Shown: positions 35,015 through 43,610 of the stretch, one piece after another
How the letters are laid out: each line of letters opens with the position of its first letter
Numbering within the stretch: position 1 is the stretch's first letter
Assembly (NCBI RefSeq): GCF_008386695.1
Contig: NZ_VUOC01000004.1
Coordinates: 2,234,327-2,298,326, forward strand
DNA: 64,000 nt
DNA from: Chitinophaga agrisoli
Lineage (GTDB): Bacteria > Bacteroidota > Bacteroidia > Chitinophagales > Chitinophagaceae
Reading direction: 5' to 3'
Notes under the pieces: model-generated
Told to the model about the DNA's origin: nothing
The model's input: only the letters and a program-made list of their open reading frames with translations
The model's database searches: none
Translations under genes and position numbers: made by a program

Positions 35015-37864
35015 ATGATCAGAAAGCGATTCCTACCGGTTATGTTGTGCATGTTGATCATGTATGCCTGCCAGGCCGGTAATGTAGAAAGACTGAAAGA
35101 CGGTTTACTTATCCACTTACCTACACCCATCAACAACGGTCCACGCCAGGTAAAACTGCAGGTGGTCACAGACAAGATCATCCATGTATCTGCCGGACCG
35201 GGTGAAAACATGGCCACTACGCCCAGCCTGATGGCGGTAGTGACCGGCTCTCCGGAAGTGGACTGGACCTCCGAAGAAAAGAACGGGGAAGTGATCCTGA
35301 AGACCAATGCCCTTACCGCCACCGTATCCCTGGGTACCGGGCAGGTAGTATTCCGCGATATGGCCGGCAATATTATCCTGCAGGAAGCCGCTCCAAATGG
35401 CCCGGTTTTCACCCCGGTCACTATCGACGGGAAAAACCTGTACCGCATCCGCCAGGCATTTGCCTCTCCGGCAGATGAGGCCCTCTATGGGCTGGGACAA
35501 CCGCAAACAGGGGTCATGAACTATAAGGACCAGGATGTAGACCTTACGCAGTATAATTCCATTGCGGCCGTGCCCTTCCTGCTCTCCAGCCGGCATTACG
35601 GTATCCTTTGGGATAACTATTCCATTACGCGTTTTGGCGATGACCGCCCCTATGCACAACTGGGCGATCTTACCCTGTATGATAAGGACCGGCAGCCAGG
35701 CGGCCTTACTGCTACCTATACATCTGCTCAGCAGCCGGATAACATTTACCTGCAACGCCAGGAGCAACAGATCGACTATGCCTTTTTGCCGGATATGAAA
35801 AAGATACCCACCGCTTTTCCGATGGATAAAGGCAAAGTAACCTGGGAAGGTTTTATCTCCCCCAAAGAAGATGGCATGCATAAGTTCTTTATGACCACCT
35901 CCGGGTATATTAAGGTATGGGTAGACGGCACACTGGTGCTGGATAAATGGCGCGAAGGCTGGAACCCCGGCCCCTCCGTATTCCAGCACCTGCTGCACAA
36001 AGGACGGCAGCATGCGCTGAAGATAGAATGGATACCGGAATCCAACCAGGCCTTTGTATCCCTGAAATGGCTAAGCCCTACACCGGAGGCCCTGCATAAC
36101 AAATGGATGCTGAGCTCCGAAGCAGGCGAAAAACTGGATTACTATTTTGTATATGGCAGCAACGCAGATGAAGTAATAGGCGGCTACCGCCAGATCACCG
36201 GCCGCGCTACCCTGCTACCCCGCTGGGCAATGGGTTTCTGGCAAAGCCGGGAGCGGTATAAAACACAGCAGGAGATAGAGCAGACCGTAGCGGAGTTCCG
36301 CAAACGCCAGATACCGCTGGATAATATCGTACTGGACTGGTCATACTGGAAACAGGATGCCTGGGGCAGCCAGCAGTTTGATCCCGCCCGTTTCCCGGAC
36401 CCCGCCGGTATGATCAGCAAACTGCACCAGCAGTACCATGCACACTTCATGATCTCTGTATGGCCTAAGTTTTACGAAGGCATTCCCAATTACGAGCTGT
36501 TTGATAAAAAGGGCTGGCTATATAAACAGAATATCAAAGACCGTCAAAAGGACTGGATAGCCCAGGGTTATGTATCTACCTTCTATGACGCCTACAATGC
36601 GGACGCCCGTAAGCTTTTCTGGCAGCTGATCAATAAAAACCTGTTCAGCAAAGGCGTAGACGCCTGGTGGCTGGATGCTACGGAGCCGGATGTGCTCTCC
36701 AACGCTAGCATCGAACACCGCAAAGCGCTGATGAACCCTACCGCCCTGGGTCCCGCAGATCAATACTTTAATGGCTATGCGCTGGCTAATGCCAGCGGTA
36801 TCTACGAAGGACAGCGGCAGGCCAATCCAGATCAACGGGTATTTATCCTTACCCGCTCCGCCTACGCCGGTATACAACGTTATGCCGCCGCCACCTGGAG
36901 CGGTGATATTGCCGCCCGTTTTGATGAGCTGGCGCGGCAGATACCTGCCGGCATCAACTTTTCCCTTTCCGGCCTGCCCTGGTGGACAACAGATATAGGC
37001 GGTTTTTATGTAGAGGATAAATACGATCAACCTGCGCCACAGGGCGCCGCCCAAAAAGAATGGCGGGAGCTGAACACCCGCTGGTTCCAGTACGGCGCTT
37101 TCTGTCCGCTGTTCCGTAGCCATGGCCAGTTCCCCTACCGCGAAATGTTTAACATAGCGCCGGATAACAGCCCGGAATATAAATCCATGCTGTACTATGA
37201 TCAGCTGCGCTACCGGCTCATGCCATATATCTATTCCATAGCCGGCGCTACCTATCATAAAGGCTATACCGTTATGCGCGGACTGGTGATGGATTTTGGC
37301 GCAGACACCGCTGTGCGTAATATAAAAGACCAGTATATGTTTGGTCCTGCATTGCTGGTAAACCCGGTCTATACCTATGAAGCCCGCAGCCGTAACCTGT
37401 ACCTGCCTGCCAACACCGGCTGGTATGATCTGTATACCGGCGCTTATACCGCCGGCGGACAAACCATCAGCGCCAACGCCCCGCTGGAGCGTATGCCCCT
37501 GTATGTAAAAGAAGGCAGCATACTGCCCTTTGGCCCTGCATTGCAGTATACCGGCCAGCGCGCGGCAGATACGATTACCCTGTATGTATACACCGGCAAG
37601 GATGCACAGTTCTCCCTCTATGAAGATGAAGGGCTGAACTACAACTACGAAAAAGGACAATTCAGCAATATACCACTGCACTATAACGAAGCAGCAAAAA
37701 CGCTCAGCATTGGCAAGCGGGAAGGCAGTTTTCCCGGTATGCTGCAGCAGCGGGCCTTCCGCATTGTAAAAATTAGCCGGGAAAAAGCTACTGGACTGGA
37801 CTTTAACCAGCCTGCCGGTAAAACGGTAGCGTATAACGGTGAGGAACAAACGGTAACACTCTAA
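35015..37864 (+). CDS. GH31 glycosidase with PA14 insert, alpha-xylosidase-like lipoprotein
   Basis: The 949-residue protein has a lipoprotein-like signal (MIRKRFLPVMLCMLIMYAC, Cys at 19). An N-terminal beta-sandwich follows, interrupted by a PA14 domain (about 230-360: TFPMDKGKVTWEGFISPKEDGMHKFFMTTSG, KVWVDGTLVLDKW). The catalytic barrel starts at PRWAMGFWQSRERYKTQQEI and carries the nucleophile in WWLDATEP (Asp554) and the acid/base in TWSGD (Asp631). C-terminal beta domains follow. GH31 enzymes with a PA14 insert are known as xyloglucan alpha-xylosidases in other bacteria. They remove the terminal xylose from xylogluco-oligosaccharides. With GH95 nearby, this suggests xyloglucan, but other alpha-glucosidase-type activities cannot be excluded. 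It leads the run with SusC, SusD and a glycan-binding lipoprotein. Confidence 0.93.
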   Translation: MIRKRFLPVMLCMLIMYACQAGNVERLKDGLLIHLPTPINNGPRQVKLQVVTDKIIHVSAGPGENMATTPSLMAVVTGSPEVDWTSEEKNGEVILKTNALTATVSLGTGQVVFRDMAGNIILQEAAPNGPVFTPVTIDGKNLYRIRQAFASPADEALYGLGQPQTGVMNYKDQDVDLTQYNSIAAVPFLLSSRHYGILWDNYSITRFGDDRPYAQLGDLTLYDKDRQPGGLTATYTSAQQPDNIYLQRQEQQIDYAFLPDMKKIPTAFPMDKGKVTWEGFISPKEDGMHKFFMTTSGYIKVWVDGTLVLDKWREGWNPGPSVFQHLLHKGRQHALKIEWIPESNQAFVSLKWLSPTPEALHNKWMLSSEAGEKLDYYFVYGSNADEVIGGYRQITGRATLLPRWAMGFWQSRERYKTQQEIEQTVAEFRKRQIPLDNIVLDWSYWKQDAWGSQQFDPARFPDPAGMISKLHQQYHAHFMISVWPKFYEGIPNYELFDKKGWLYKQNIKDRQKDWIAQGYVSTFYDAYNADARKLFWQLINKNLFSKGVDAWWLDATEPDVLSNASIEHRKALMNPTALGPADQYFNGYALANASGIYEGQRQANPDQRVFILTRSAYAGIQRYAAATWSGDIAARFDELARQIPAGINFSLSGLPWWTTDIGGFYVEDKYDQPAPQGAAQKEWRELNTRWFQYGAFCPLFRSHGQFPYREMFNIAPDNSPEYKSMLYYDQLRYRLMPYIYSIAGATYHKGYTVMRGLVMDFGADTAVRNIKDQYMFGPALLVNPVYTYEARSRNLYLPANTGWYDLYTGAYTAGGQTISANAPLERMPLYVKEGSILPFGPALQYTGQRAADTITLYVYTGKDAQFSLYEDEGLNYNYEKGQFSNIPLHYNEAAKTLSIGKREGSFPGMLQQRAFRIVKISREKATGLDFNQPAGKTVAYNGEEQTVTL

Positions 37865-37997
37865 AACCACGTAATGATGAAAACACAATATCTCAACACC
37901 TATGCCACCTGATAAGGGGGACAACACAAGTAACAAGATCAACATTCTACAGATGTGATCAAGATCCATCTGGCCCGTAAAAGTCAAAATTTCACAC

Positions 37998-40900
37998 ATG
38001 AAAAATGCTTACAAACAACTAACAGCCTGCACCGCAAGCAGCCTCCTGTTCCTGGCCCTGGTACTGGCAGGGAACAGCGCAGCCGCGCAGACCGGCCGGC
38101 ATCCGCTTTCCGGCAAAGTAACAGCGGCTAAAGACAACAGCCCGCTGCCCGGCGCCAGCATTAAAGTAAGGGGAACCTCCAACGGTACTGTTACCACCGC
38201 CACCGGCGATTTTACCCTGCAGGTAAATGATGCAGATACCCTGGAGATCTCATTGATAGGCTTTAGCCGGCAGCAGGTGCCGGTAAACGGCCGCAACAGC
38301 CTTACCATCGCCCTCTCAGACGGTACTACCGGCCTGGATGAAATAGTAGTGGTAGGTTATGGTACAGAAAAGAAACGCCTTAACACCGGCGCTATCGGTA
38401 GCGTAAAAGGGGCTGCTTTGGAAGAAACGCATACCCTGCGCGTAGACCAGGCCCTGCAAGGACAAACAGCCGGTATACAGGTTACCTCCAACTCCGCCCA
38501 ACCCGGGGAAGGTATGAAAGTACGTATACGCGGTACCGGTACCATCGGCAACTCTGATCCGTTATACATTGTAGATGGTGTGCCCACCGGCGATATCAGC
38601 TACCTGAACTCCTCTGATGTGGCCAGTATGGATGTGCTGAAAGACGCCGCCTCCGCCGCCATCTATGGTTCCCGCGCCGCCAACGGCGTGGTAATCATCA
38701 CCACCAAAAAAGGCCATAAAGGCGCTATGCAGGTAAGCTACGATGGCTTTTACGGCGTACAGAACCCTGCCCGTAAACTGCCCTTGCTGGATGCGCATGA
38801 ATATGCCGTGATCCTAAACGAAGCCGCCATCAACTCTAACCGGGCTCCCTATTTTTCCGTAGATCAGATCAACCAGCTGGGTAAAGGCACGGACTGGCAG
38901 GAGGCCGTATTTAACAAGAATGCGCCCACACAAAGCCATACCCTTAACTTATCCGGCGGTTCAGAAAAATCTGTGTACTCCTCCTCCCTTTCTTATATGA
39001 AACAGGATGGTACCATTGGTTTTCCGGGACAATCACAATACGAACGCCTGGCCTTCCGCCTCAGCTCAGAACATAATATGTACAAGGATATTGTGAAGTT
39101 TGGCGAGAATTTCACCTATACCCTTTCCAATAAAAGAGGGGTGGGCGTTGGTAATATCTATAACAACACGCTGCACTCCATTGTAAATGTAAGCCCGCTG
39201 TTCCCCGTGTACGACTCCCTGGGGAATTATGCCAAATCCCCCTTTAATGCGGACGAGGCCAATCCCGTAGCCGTGATGGATTTCCAGAACCAGAACAAGA
39301 ATAAAACAGACCGCGTACTGGGCAACGCTTACCTGGAAATAAAACCCATCAAAGGTTTAACGCTGCGCAGTGATTTTGGCCTGGACCTTAACTACACCAC
39401 CAACAACAGCTTTTTACCGGTGTATGATCTAGCCACCAATATCACCAACGACCACTCCCGCGCAACCATGGGTATAAACCGTACCAGCACCTGGAACTGG
39501 GATAATACCATCTCTTACCGGCATGATTTTGGCCTGCACAGCGCCACCGTGTTAGTAGGTACCACCGCCAATGAGACCACTACTTTTTTTGTAAACGGGT
39601 TTAAAGAGGATGTTACCATACCGGACCTGGACCACAGCATTATTAACAACGGCACCAACGAAGACACTAAACAGATCAATGGCAACCGTACAGAGGATGC
39701 GCTGCTTTCCTACTTTGGACGTGTTAACTATAACTACGCGGAAAAATACCTGTTCACGGCTATCTTCCGCCGGGATGGATCTACCCGCTTTGGCGCCAAT
39801 AACCGTTATGGTACCTTCCCCTCCTTCTCCGTTGGATGGGTGGCCACCAATGAGGACTTTATGAAAATGCGCTGGCTGGACTTCCTGAAAGTACGCGCCA
39901 GCTGGGGCCGCAACGGTAACCTGCCTGCGGTATACGCCTATGATAATATAGCCACTACCAACTACCTGTATATGGCCACCATCACCTCCCTGTACCAGGA
40001 TTACTATTTTGGCCAGAATGATACGAAGTTCATTGGCTCCTCACCAGACCGCGTGCCCAACCCGGACCTGAAATGGGAAACCTCTGAGCAGGTAAATGCC
40101 GGTTTTGACGCGCAGCTGTTCAAAGATTTCAGCCTTACGCTGGACTGGTACCGGAAAACCACCAAAGACTGGATCATTACCGTGCCTGTACCTGCTATAG
40201 CCGGCACCAAGCCCCCAACCGTAAATGGCGGCAGCGTTAAGAACGAAGGCGTGGAAATAGCGCTGGGGTATAACCACCAGTTTGGCGATTTCCGTTTTGG
40301 CATTAACGGCAACGTTACGTTTAACAAGAACACCGTAGTGGATATTCCCAACCCGGAGAAAGTAATTGTAGGCGACGCCAATGTGACCTTTGTAGGTATT
40401 GATGAATTATTCCGTACGCAACAGGGATTCCCGGTAGGTTATTTCTATGGCCTGAAAACAAACGGCATTTTCCAGAACGAAAAAGAGATCCAAAGTTATA
40501 CCGGCAAGAACGGTACGCTTATACAGCCTAACGCCAAACCCGGCGATGTACGTTTTGTAGACCTGAATGGCGATGGCGTAATAGACAGCCGTGATAAAAC
40601 AGAGATAGGCAATCCTAACCCCGACGTTTCCTATGGCCTGAACCTGAACCTGGGTTATAAGGGCTTTGACCTGTCTGTATTCCTGTATGGCGTTAGCGGC
40701 AACCAGGTGTATAGCGGTATCCGCGATTATGCCGGCCCGCTGAGCAACTACACCACAGAGATCCTGGGCCGCTGGCATGGTGAAGGCACCTCCAACACCC
40801 TGCCGCGTATGACGCTGGGCGATGAGCCTAACCAGAACTGGACCCGCTCCTCTGACCTGTATGTAAAGGATGCTTCTTTCCTGCGTGTGCGCAGCATTAA

Positions 40901-41114
40901 CCTGGGCTACGATTTTAAACGTACCCTGTTCCCACGCCTGCCTATGCAACAGTTACGGATATATGTTTCCGGCAGCAACCTGTTCACCTTCACCAAATAC
41001 AAAGGTATGGACCCTGAAATTGGCTATGGTCCCTATCCCTGGGCTTCCGGGATAGACATAGGCACGTATCCGCAGCCAAAAACAGTGATCGTAGGATTAA
41101 ATGCAAGGTTCTAA
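37998..41114 (+). CDS. SusC/RagA-family TonB-dependent transporter
   Basis: The 1038-residue protein has a signal peptide (residues 1-30, ...NSAAAQ). A carboxypeptidase-regulatory domain follows (PLSGKVTAAKDNSPLPGASIKVRGT). The DEIVVVGYGTEKKRLNTGAI segment is at about 114-133, then a plug (GTGTIGNSDPLYIVDGVPTGD; AANGVVIITTKKG) and a barrel ending KTVIVGLNARF. It is the transport channel of this PUL, co-transcribed with the SusD gene 18 bases downstream and preceded by GH31 with a 133-base gap. The paralog at 53187-56429 has the same plan, but I did not compare them residue by residue. Confidence 0.96.
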   Translation: MKNAYKQLTACTASSLLFLALVLAGNSAAAQTGRHPLSGKVTAAKDNSPLPGASIKVRGTSNGTVTTATGDFTLQVNDADTLEISLIGFSRQQVPVNGRNSLTIALSDGTTGLDEIVVVGYGTEKKRLNTGAIGSVKGAALEETHTLRVDQALQGQTAGIQVTSNSAQPGEGMKVRIRGTGTIGNSDPLYIVDGVPTGDISYLNSSDVASMDVLKDAASAAIYGSRAANGVVIITTKKGHKGAMQVSYDGFYGVQNPARKLPLLDAHEYAVILNEAAINSNRAPYFSVDQINQLGKGTDWQEAVFNKNAPTQSHTLNLSGGSEKSVYSSSLSYMKQDGTIGFPGQSQYERLAFRLSSEHNMYKDIVKFGENFTYTLSNKRGVGVGNIYNNTLHSIVNVSPLFPVYDSLGNYAKSPFNADEANPVAVMDFQNQNKNKTDRVLGNAYLEIKPIKGLTLRSDFGLDLNYTTNNSFLPVYDLATNITNDHSRATMGINRTSTWNWDNTISYRHDFGLHSATVLVGTTANETTTFFVNGFKEDVTIPDLDHSIINNGTNEDTKQINGNRTEDALLSYFGRVNYNYAEKYLFTAIFRRDGSTRFGANNRYGTFPSFSVGWVATNEDFMKMRWLDFLKVRASWGRNGNLPAVYAYDNIATTNYLYMATITSLYQDYYFGQNDTKFIGSSPDRVPNPDLKWETSEQVNAGFDAQLFKDFSLTLDWYRKTTKDWIITVPVPAIAGTKPPTVNGGSVKNEGVEIALGYNHQFGDFRFGINGNVTFNKNTVVDIPNPEKVIVGDANVTFVGIDELFRTQQGFPVGYFYGLKTNGIFQNEKEIQSYTGKNGTLIQPNAKPGDVRFVDLNGDGVIDSRDKTEIGNPNPDVSYGLNLNLGYKGFDLSVFLYGVSGNQVYSGIRDYAGPLSNYTTEILGRWHGEGTSNTLPRMTLGDEPNQNWTRSSDLYVKDASFLRVRSINLGYDFKRTLFPRLPMQQLRIYVSGSNLFTFTKYKGMDPEIGYGPYPWASGIDIGTYPQPKTVIVGLNARF

Positions 41115-41132
41115 CAGTAAAAACTAACACGG

Positions 41133-42692
41133 ATGAAAAAGCTCATATTATCTGCTATCATACTCACCACCGCGCTTTCCTGCAGCAAGAGTTTCCTGGA
41201 CAGGGAACCCATTGACCGCAAGGTGGACGAGACCTTCTATAAAACGCCACAGGATGCCCTGGAAGCGCTTACCGCTGCTTATGACGAACTGCAGTACGGC
41301 GATTACGATAACATACAGCTGGTATCTGAAATAGCCAGCGATGACTGTTTTGGCGGCGGCGGCGAATCCGATATTCCATGGAAACGCTGGGACCGTTTTG
41401 AGAACGATAACAATACCAACCTGAATAACTGGACCAAGTACTATACCGGTATCTATCGCGCCAACATAGTGATCGCTAAAATGGACGGCGTGAACTGGGG
41501 CGCAGATACCACCCTGAAAACACGGTACCTGGCAGAAGCGCATTTCCTGCGCGCATATTATTACTTTGACCTGGTGCGTATGTTTGGTAACGTGCCCCTG
41601 GTAACGGCTCCCCTATCCCCCGGGCAGTACAATGTACCGCAGGCAAAACCGGAAGAGGTGTACCAGCTGATCGCCAATGACCTGAAATTTGCAGCGGACA
41701 AACTGCCTTCCGTGGCCTATGCCGGCATACCTGCCGGGGAATATGGCCGCGTAACCAAATGGGCGGCAGAAGCATTACTGGGGCGCGTTTTCCTCTACTA
41801 TACCGGGTACTACGGACAAACGGAGATAGCCGGCGCCGTTAATAAACAGCAGGTACGCACCTATATTGATGATGTGATAAATGCCAGCGGCTACAATCTT
41901 GTTGATACATTCCCCCGCCTGTGGCAAGCCTCCCTTTCCCGCTTTGCCGGCGAAGACAATGTGGAAACCGTGTTCGCTATCAAATTCACCTACAAAGGCC
42001 TGGGCGACTGGAACAAACATGATGGCAACCGTATGCAGGTAATGATCGGTTTCCGGAACGATGCCGTACCGCCTTATTACAAAGGCTGGGGCGCAGGACC
42101 GGTAAACCCCAAACTGTGGGCGGCCTATGAGCCGGGCGATACCCGCCGCGCCGGCTCCATTATCTCCGTAGCCGCAGAAAACCTGAGCTATCCGGTCATC
42201 TATCCGCAGAAAACAAACTTTATGTGGAAAAAGTATATGCCTATGCAGGACCTGAAAGCAGAGGACTATAACGGGGATTTCCAGATAGATAATTTCTATG
42301 ATTATGTAGCCATCCGTTTTGCCGATGTGCTGCTGATGGGCGCAGAACTGAACCTGGATGGCGACCTGGGCAAAGCGCAGTTATACTATAACCGGGTACG
42401 CGACCGCGCCTTCCTGGACCAGAACCACCGCAGAACGCTTACCCCGGATGCTGCCGGTAAAAAGCTGATCATGGATGAGCGCCGTGTTGAGCTGGCCCTG
42501 GAGGGACACCGTTACTGGGATCTGCTGCGCCAGGGCATACCTGCCGCCAAGCTGGCTATTGACAATACCAGCACGGACCCGCAGTTTAACGTCGTGTTCC
42601 GGCCAGAGACCAAAGGCCTGTTCCAGATCCCGCAACAGGAGATCAACCTCTCCAACGGCAGCCTGCAACAGAATACCGGATGGAATCAATAA
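41133..42692 (+). CDS. SusD/RagB-family glycan-binding lipoprotein
   Basis: The 519-residue protein is full length. The signal ends in a lipobox (ILTTALSC, Cys at 17), followed by SKSFLDREPIDRKVDETFYKTPQDALEALTAAYDEL, the typical SusD start. The conserved helix AEAHFLRAYYYFDLVRMFGNVPLV lies at about 130-153, then RVTKWAAEALLGRVFLYYTGYYG. The end carries RRVELALEGHRYWDLLRQG and FQIPQQEINLSNGSLQQNTGW, the standard C-terminal SusD signature. It sits on the outer membrane over the SusC encoded upstream and closes it during substrate binding. It precedes a small surface lipoprotein gene by 31 bases. Confidence 0.96.
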   Translation: MKKLILSAIILTTALSCSKSFLDREPIDRKVDETFYKTPQDALEALTAAYDELQYGDYDNIQLVSEIASDDCFGGGGESDIPWKRWDRFENDNNTNLNNWTKYYTGIYRANIVIAKMDGVNWGADTTLKTRYLAEAHFLRAYYYFDLVRMFGNVPLVTAPLSPGQYNVPQAKPEEVYQLIANDLKFAADKLPSVAYAGIPAGEYGRVTKWAAEALLGRVFLYYTGYYGQTEIAGAVNKQQVRTYIDDVINASGYNLVDTFPRLWQASLSRFAGEDNVETVFAIKFTYKGLGDWNKHDGNRMQVMIGFRNDAVPPYYKGWGAGPVNPKLWAAYEPGDTRRAGSIISVAAENLSYPVIYPQKTNFMWKKYMPMQDLKAEDYNGDFQIDNFYDYVAIRFADVLLMGAELNLDGDLGKAQLYYNRVRDRAFLDQNHRRTLTPDAAGKKLIMDERRVELALEGHRYWDLLRQGIPAAKLAIDNTSTDPQFNVVFRPETKGLFQIPQQEINLSNGSLQQNTGWNQ

Positions 42693-42723
42693 AACAACCT
42701 GCTAACCATCAATCATACTAACC

Positions 42724-43491
42724 ATGAAACTGTATAATAAATATCGTTTACTCGCCTGCCTGCTGCTGGGCGCTTTGGCTGCCTGTGATCCCCGGGAGGA
42801 CCGCGACATACTGCCTCCCGCCCTCACGGCCGATGAGCTGGATTTTTCCGTAACGCAAAAACCCGGCTATGATAACGTGGTGTACCTGGAGAATAAAACG
42901 CCCGGCGTGATCCCCTTCTGGGACTATGGCACCGGTATCTCCAACAAAGCGCGGGATACCATCAATATCCCGTTTGCCGGCAGCCACTATATCAAATTTG
43001 TAGCGTATAGTGGCGGCGGCCCTGTACAGGACTCCGCCCAGGTAACGGTTACCCAGAATGACCCTAATTATTTTGCCAGCCCTATGTGGAACCTGCTCAC
43101 CAATGGCGAGGCCGGCAAAACCTGGGTATGGGCGATGGATACGCCGGGTGGCGCACCGTACGGTAACGGCTCAGGCGAAGCTACCGCGCCGGAATGGTGG
43201 AAACCCACGCCGGCAGATGTGATCTCCTGGGGAGTAGATAAAGATGAAATGACATTTGACCTGAACGGAGCGGCCAATTTCACAAAGAAAACGCCCACCG
43301 GCACACAGAAAAGCCTGTTTGTGCTGGACACATTAAATAAGACAATCAATATTTTAGGCGCGGATATAAGCAACGGAGCGAAGGTTACTTACGTAATAGT
43401 AACATTGAACGCCAATGAGCTCACGCTGGCCCAGCAGGGCGACGGCTGGAGGAACTTATGGATGTTCAAGCGCAAGGGCTTTAGCTACTAA
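42724..43491 (+). CDS. Surface glycan-binding-type lipoprotein downstream of SusD
   Basis: The 255-residue protein has a lipoprotein signal with Cys at about 21 (LLGALAAC), followed by the acidic DPREDRD that suits surface export in Bacteroidota. A PKD/Ig-like sandwich follows (YLENKTPGVIPFWDYGTGISNKARDTINIPFAGSHYIKFVAYSGGG, VTVTQND at about 55-120). A C-terminal part rich in Trp and Gly comes after it (WNLLTNGEAGKTWVWAMD, EWWKPTPADVISWGVDKDEMTFDLNG), which looks like a carbohydrate-binding jelly roll. Such genes in the SusE/F position bind glycans at the surface without degrading them. It is the last gene of the plus-strand run; a terminator follows 55 bases later. Confidence 0.75.
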   Translation: MKLYNKYRLLACLLLGALAACDPREDRDILPPALTADELDFSVTQKPGYDNVVYLENKTPGVIPFWDYGTGISNKARDTINIPFAGSHYIKFVAYSGGGPVQDSAQVTVTQNDPNYFASPMWNLLTNGEAGKTWVWAMDTPGGAPYGNGSGEATAPEWWKPTPADVISWGVDKDEMTFDLNGAANFTKKTPTGTQKSLFVLDTLNKTINILGADISNGAKVTYVIVTLNANELTLAQQGDGWRNLWMFKRKGFSY

Positions 43492-43546
43492 AATAAAGAT
43501 CTGACGATACACACCAGGTTTTAGTTTAAATAATGAATAGTGCAAC

Positions 43547-43568
43547 GCCGGGGCTTTTCAGCCCTGGC
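43547..43568 (+). terminator. Hairpin terminator after the SusC-SusD run
   Basis: GCCGGGGCT (43547-43555), loop TTTC, AGCCCTGGC (43560-43568), a 9-base stem with one G-T wobble, followed by TTTACATTT. It sits between the converging glycan-binding lipoprotein gene and the RS-tailed gene. Confidence 0.6.
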
Positions 43569-43610
43569 TTTACATTTAACACGTTATGAATGTTTTTAAC
43601 GGGATTGGCT

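Noticed and set aside
37878-37913. 12-codon peptide between GH31 and SusC
   Set aside because: Too short, no hydrophobic or basic pattern and no conservation evidence, unlike the 39-residue peptides.
36518-37999. 493-residue minus-strand open frame opposite GH31
   Set aside because: It lies wholly against a clear GH31 gene, shows no family motif and has shadow-like composition.
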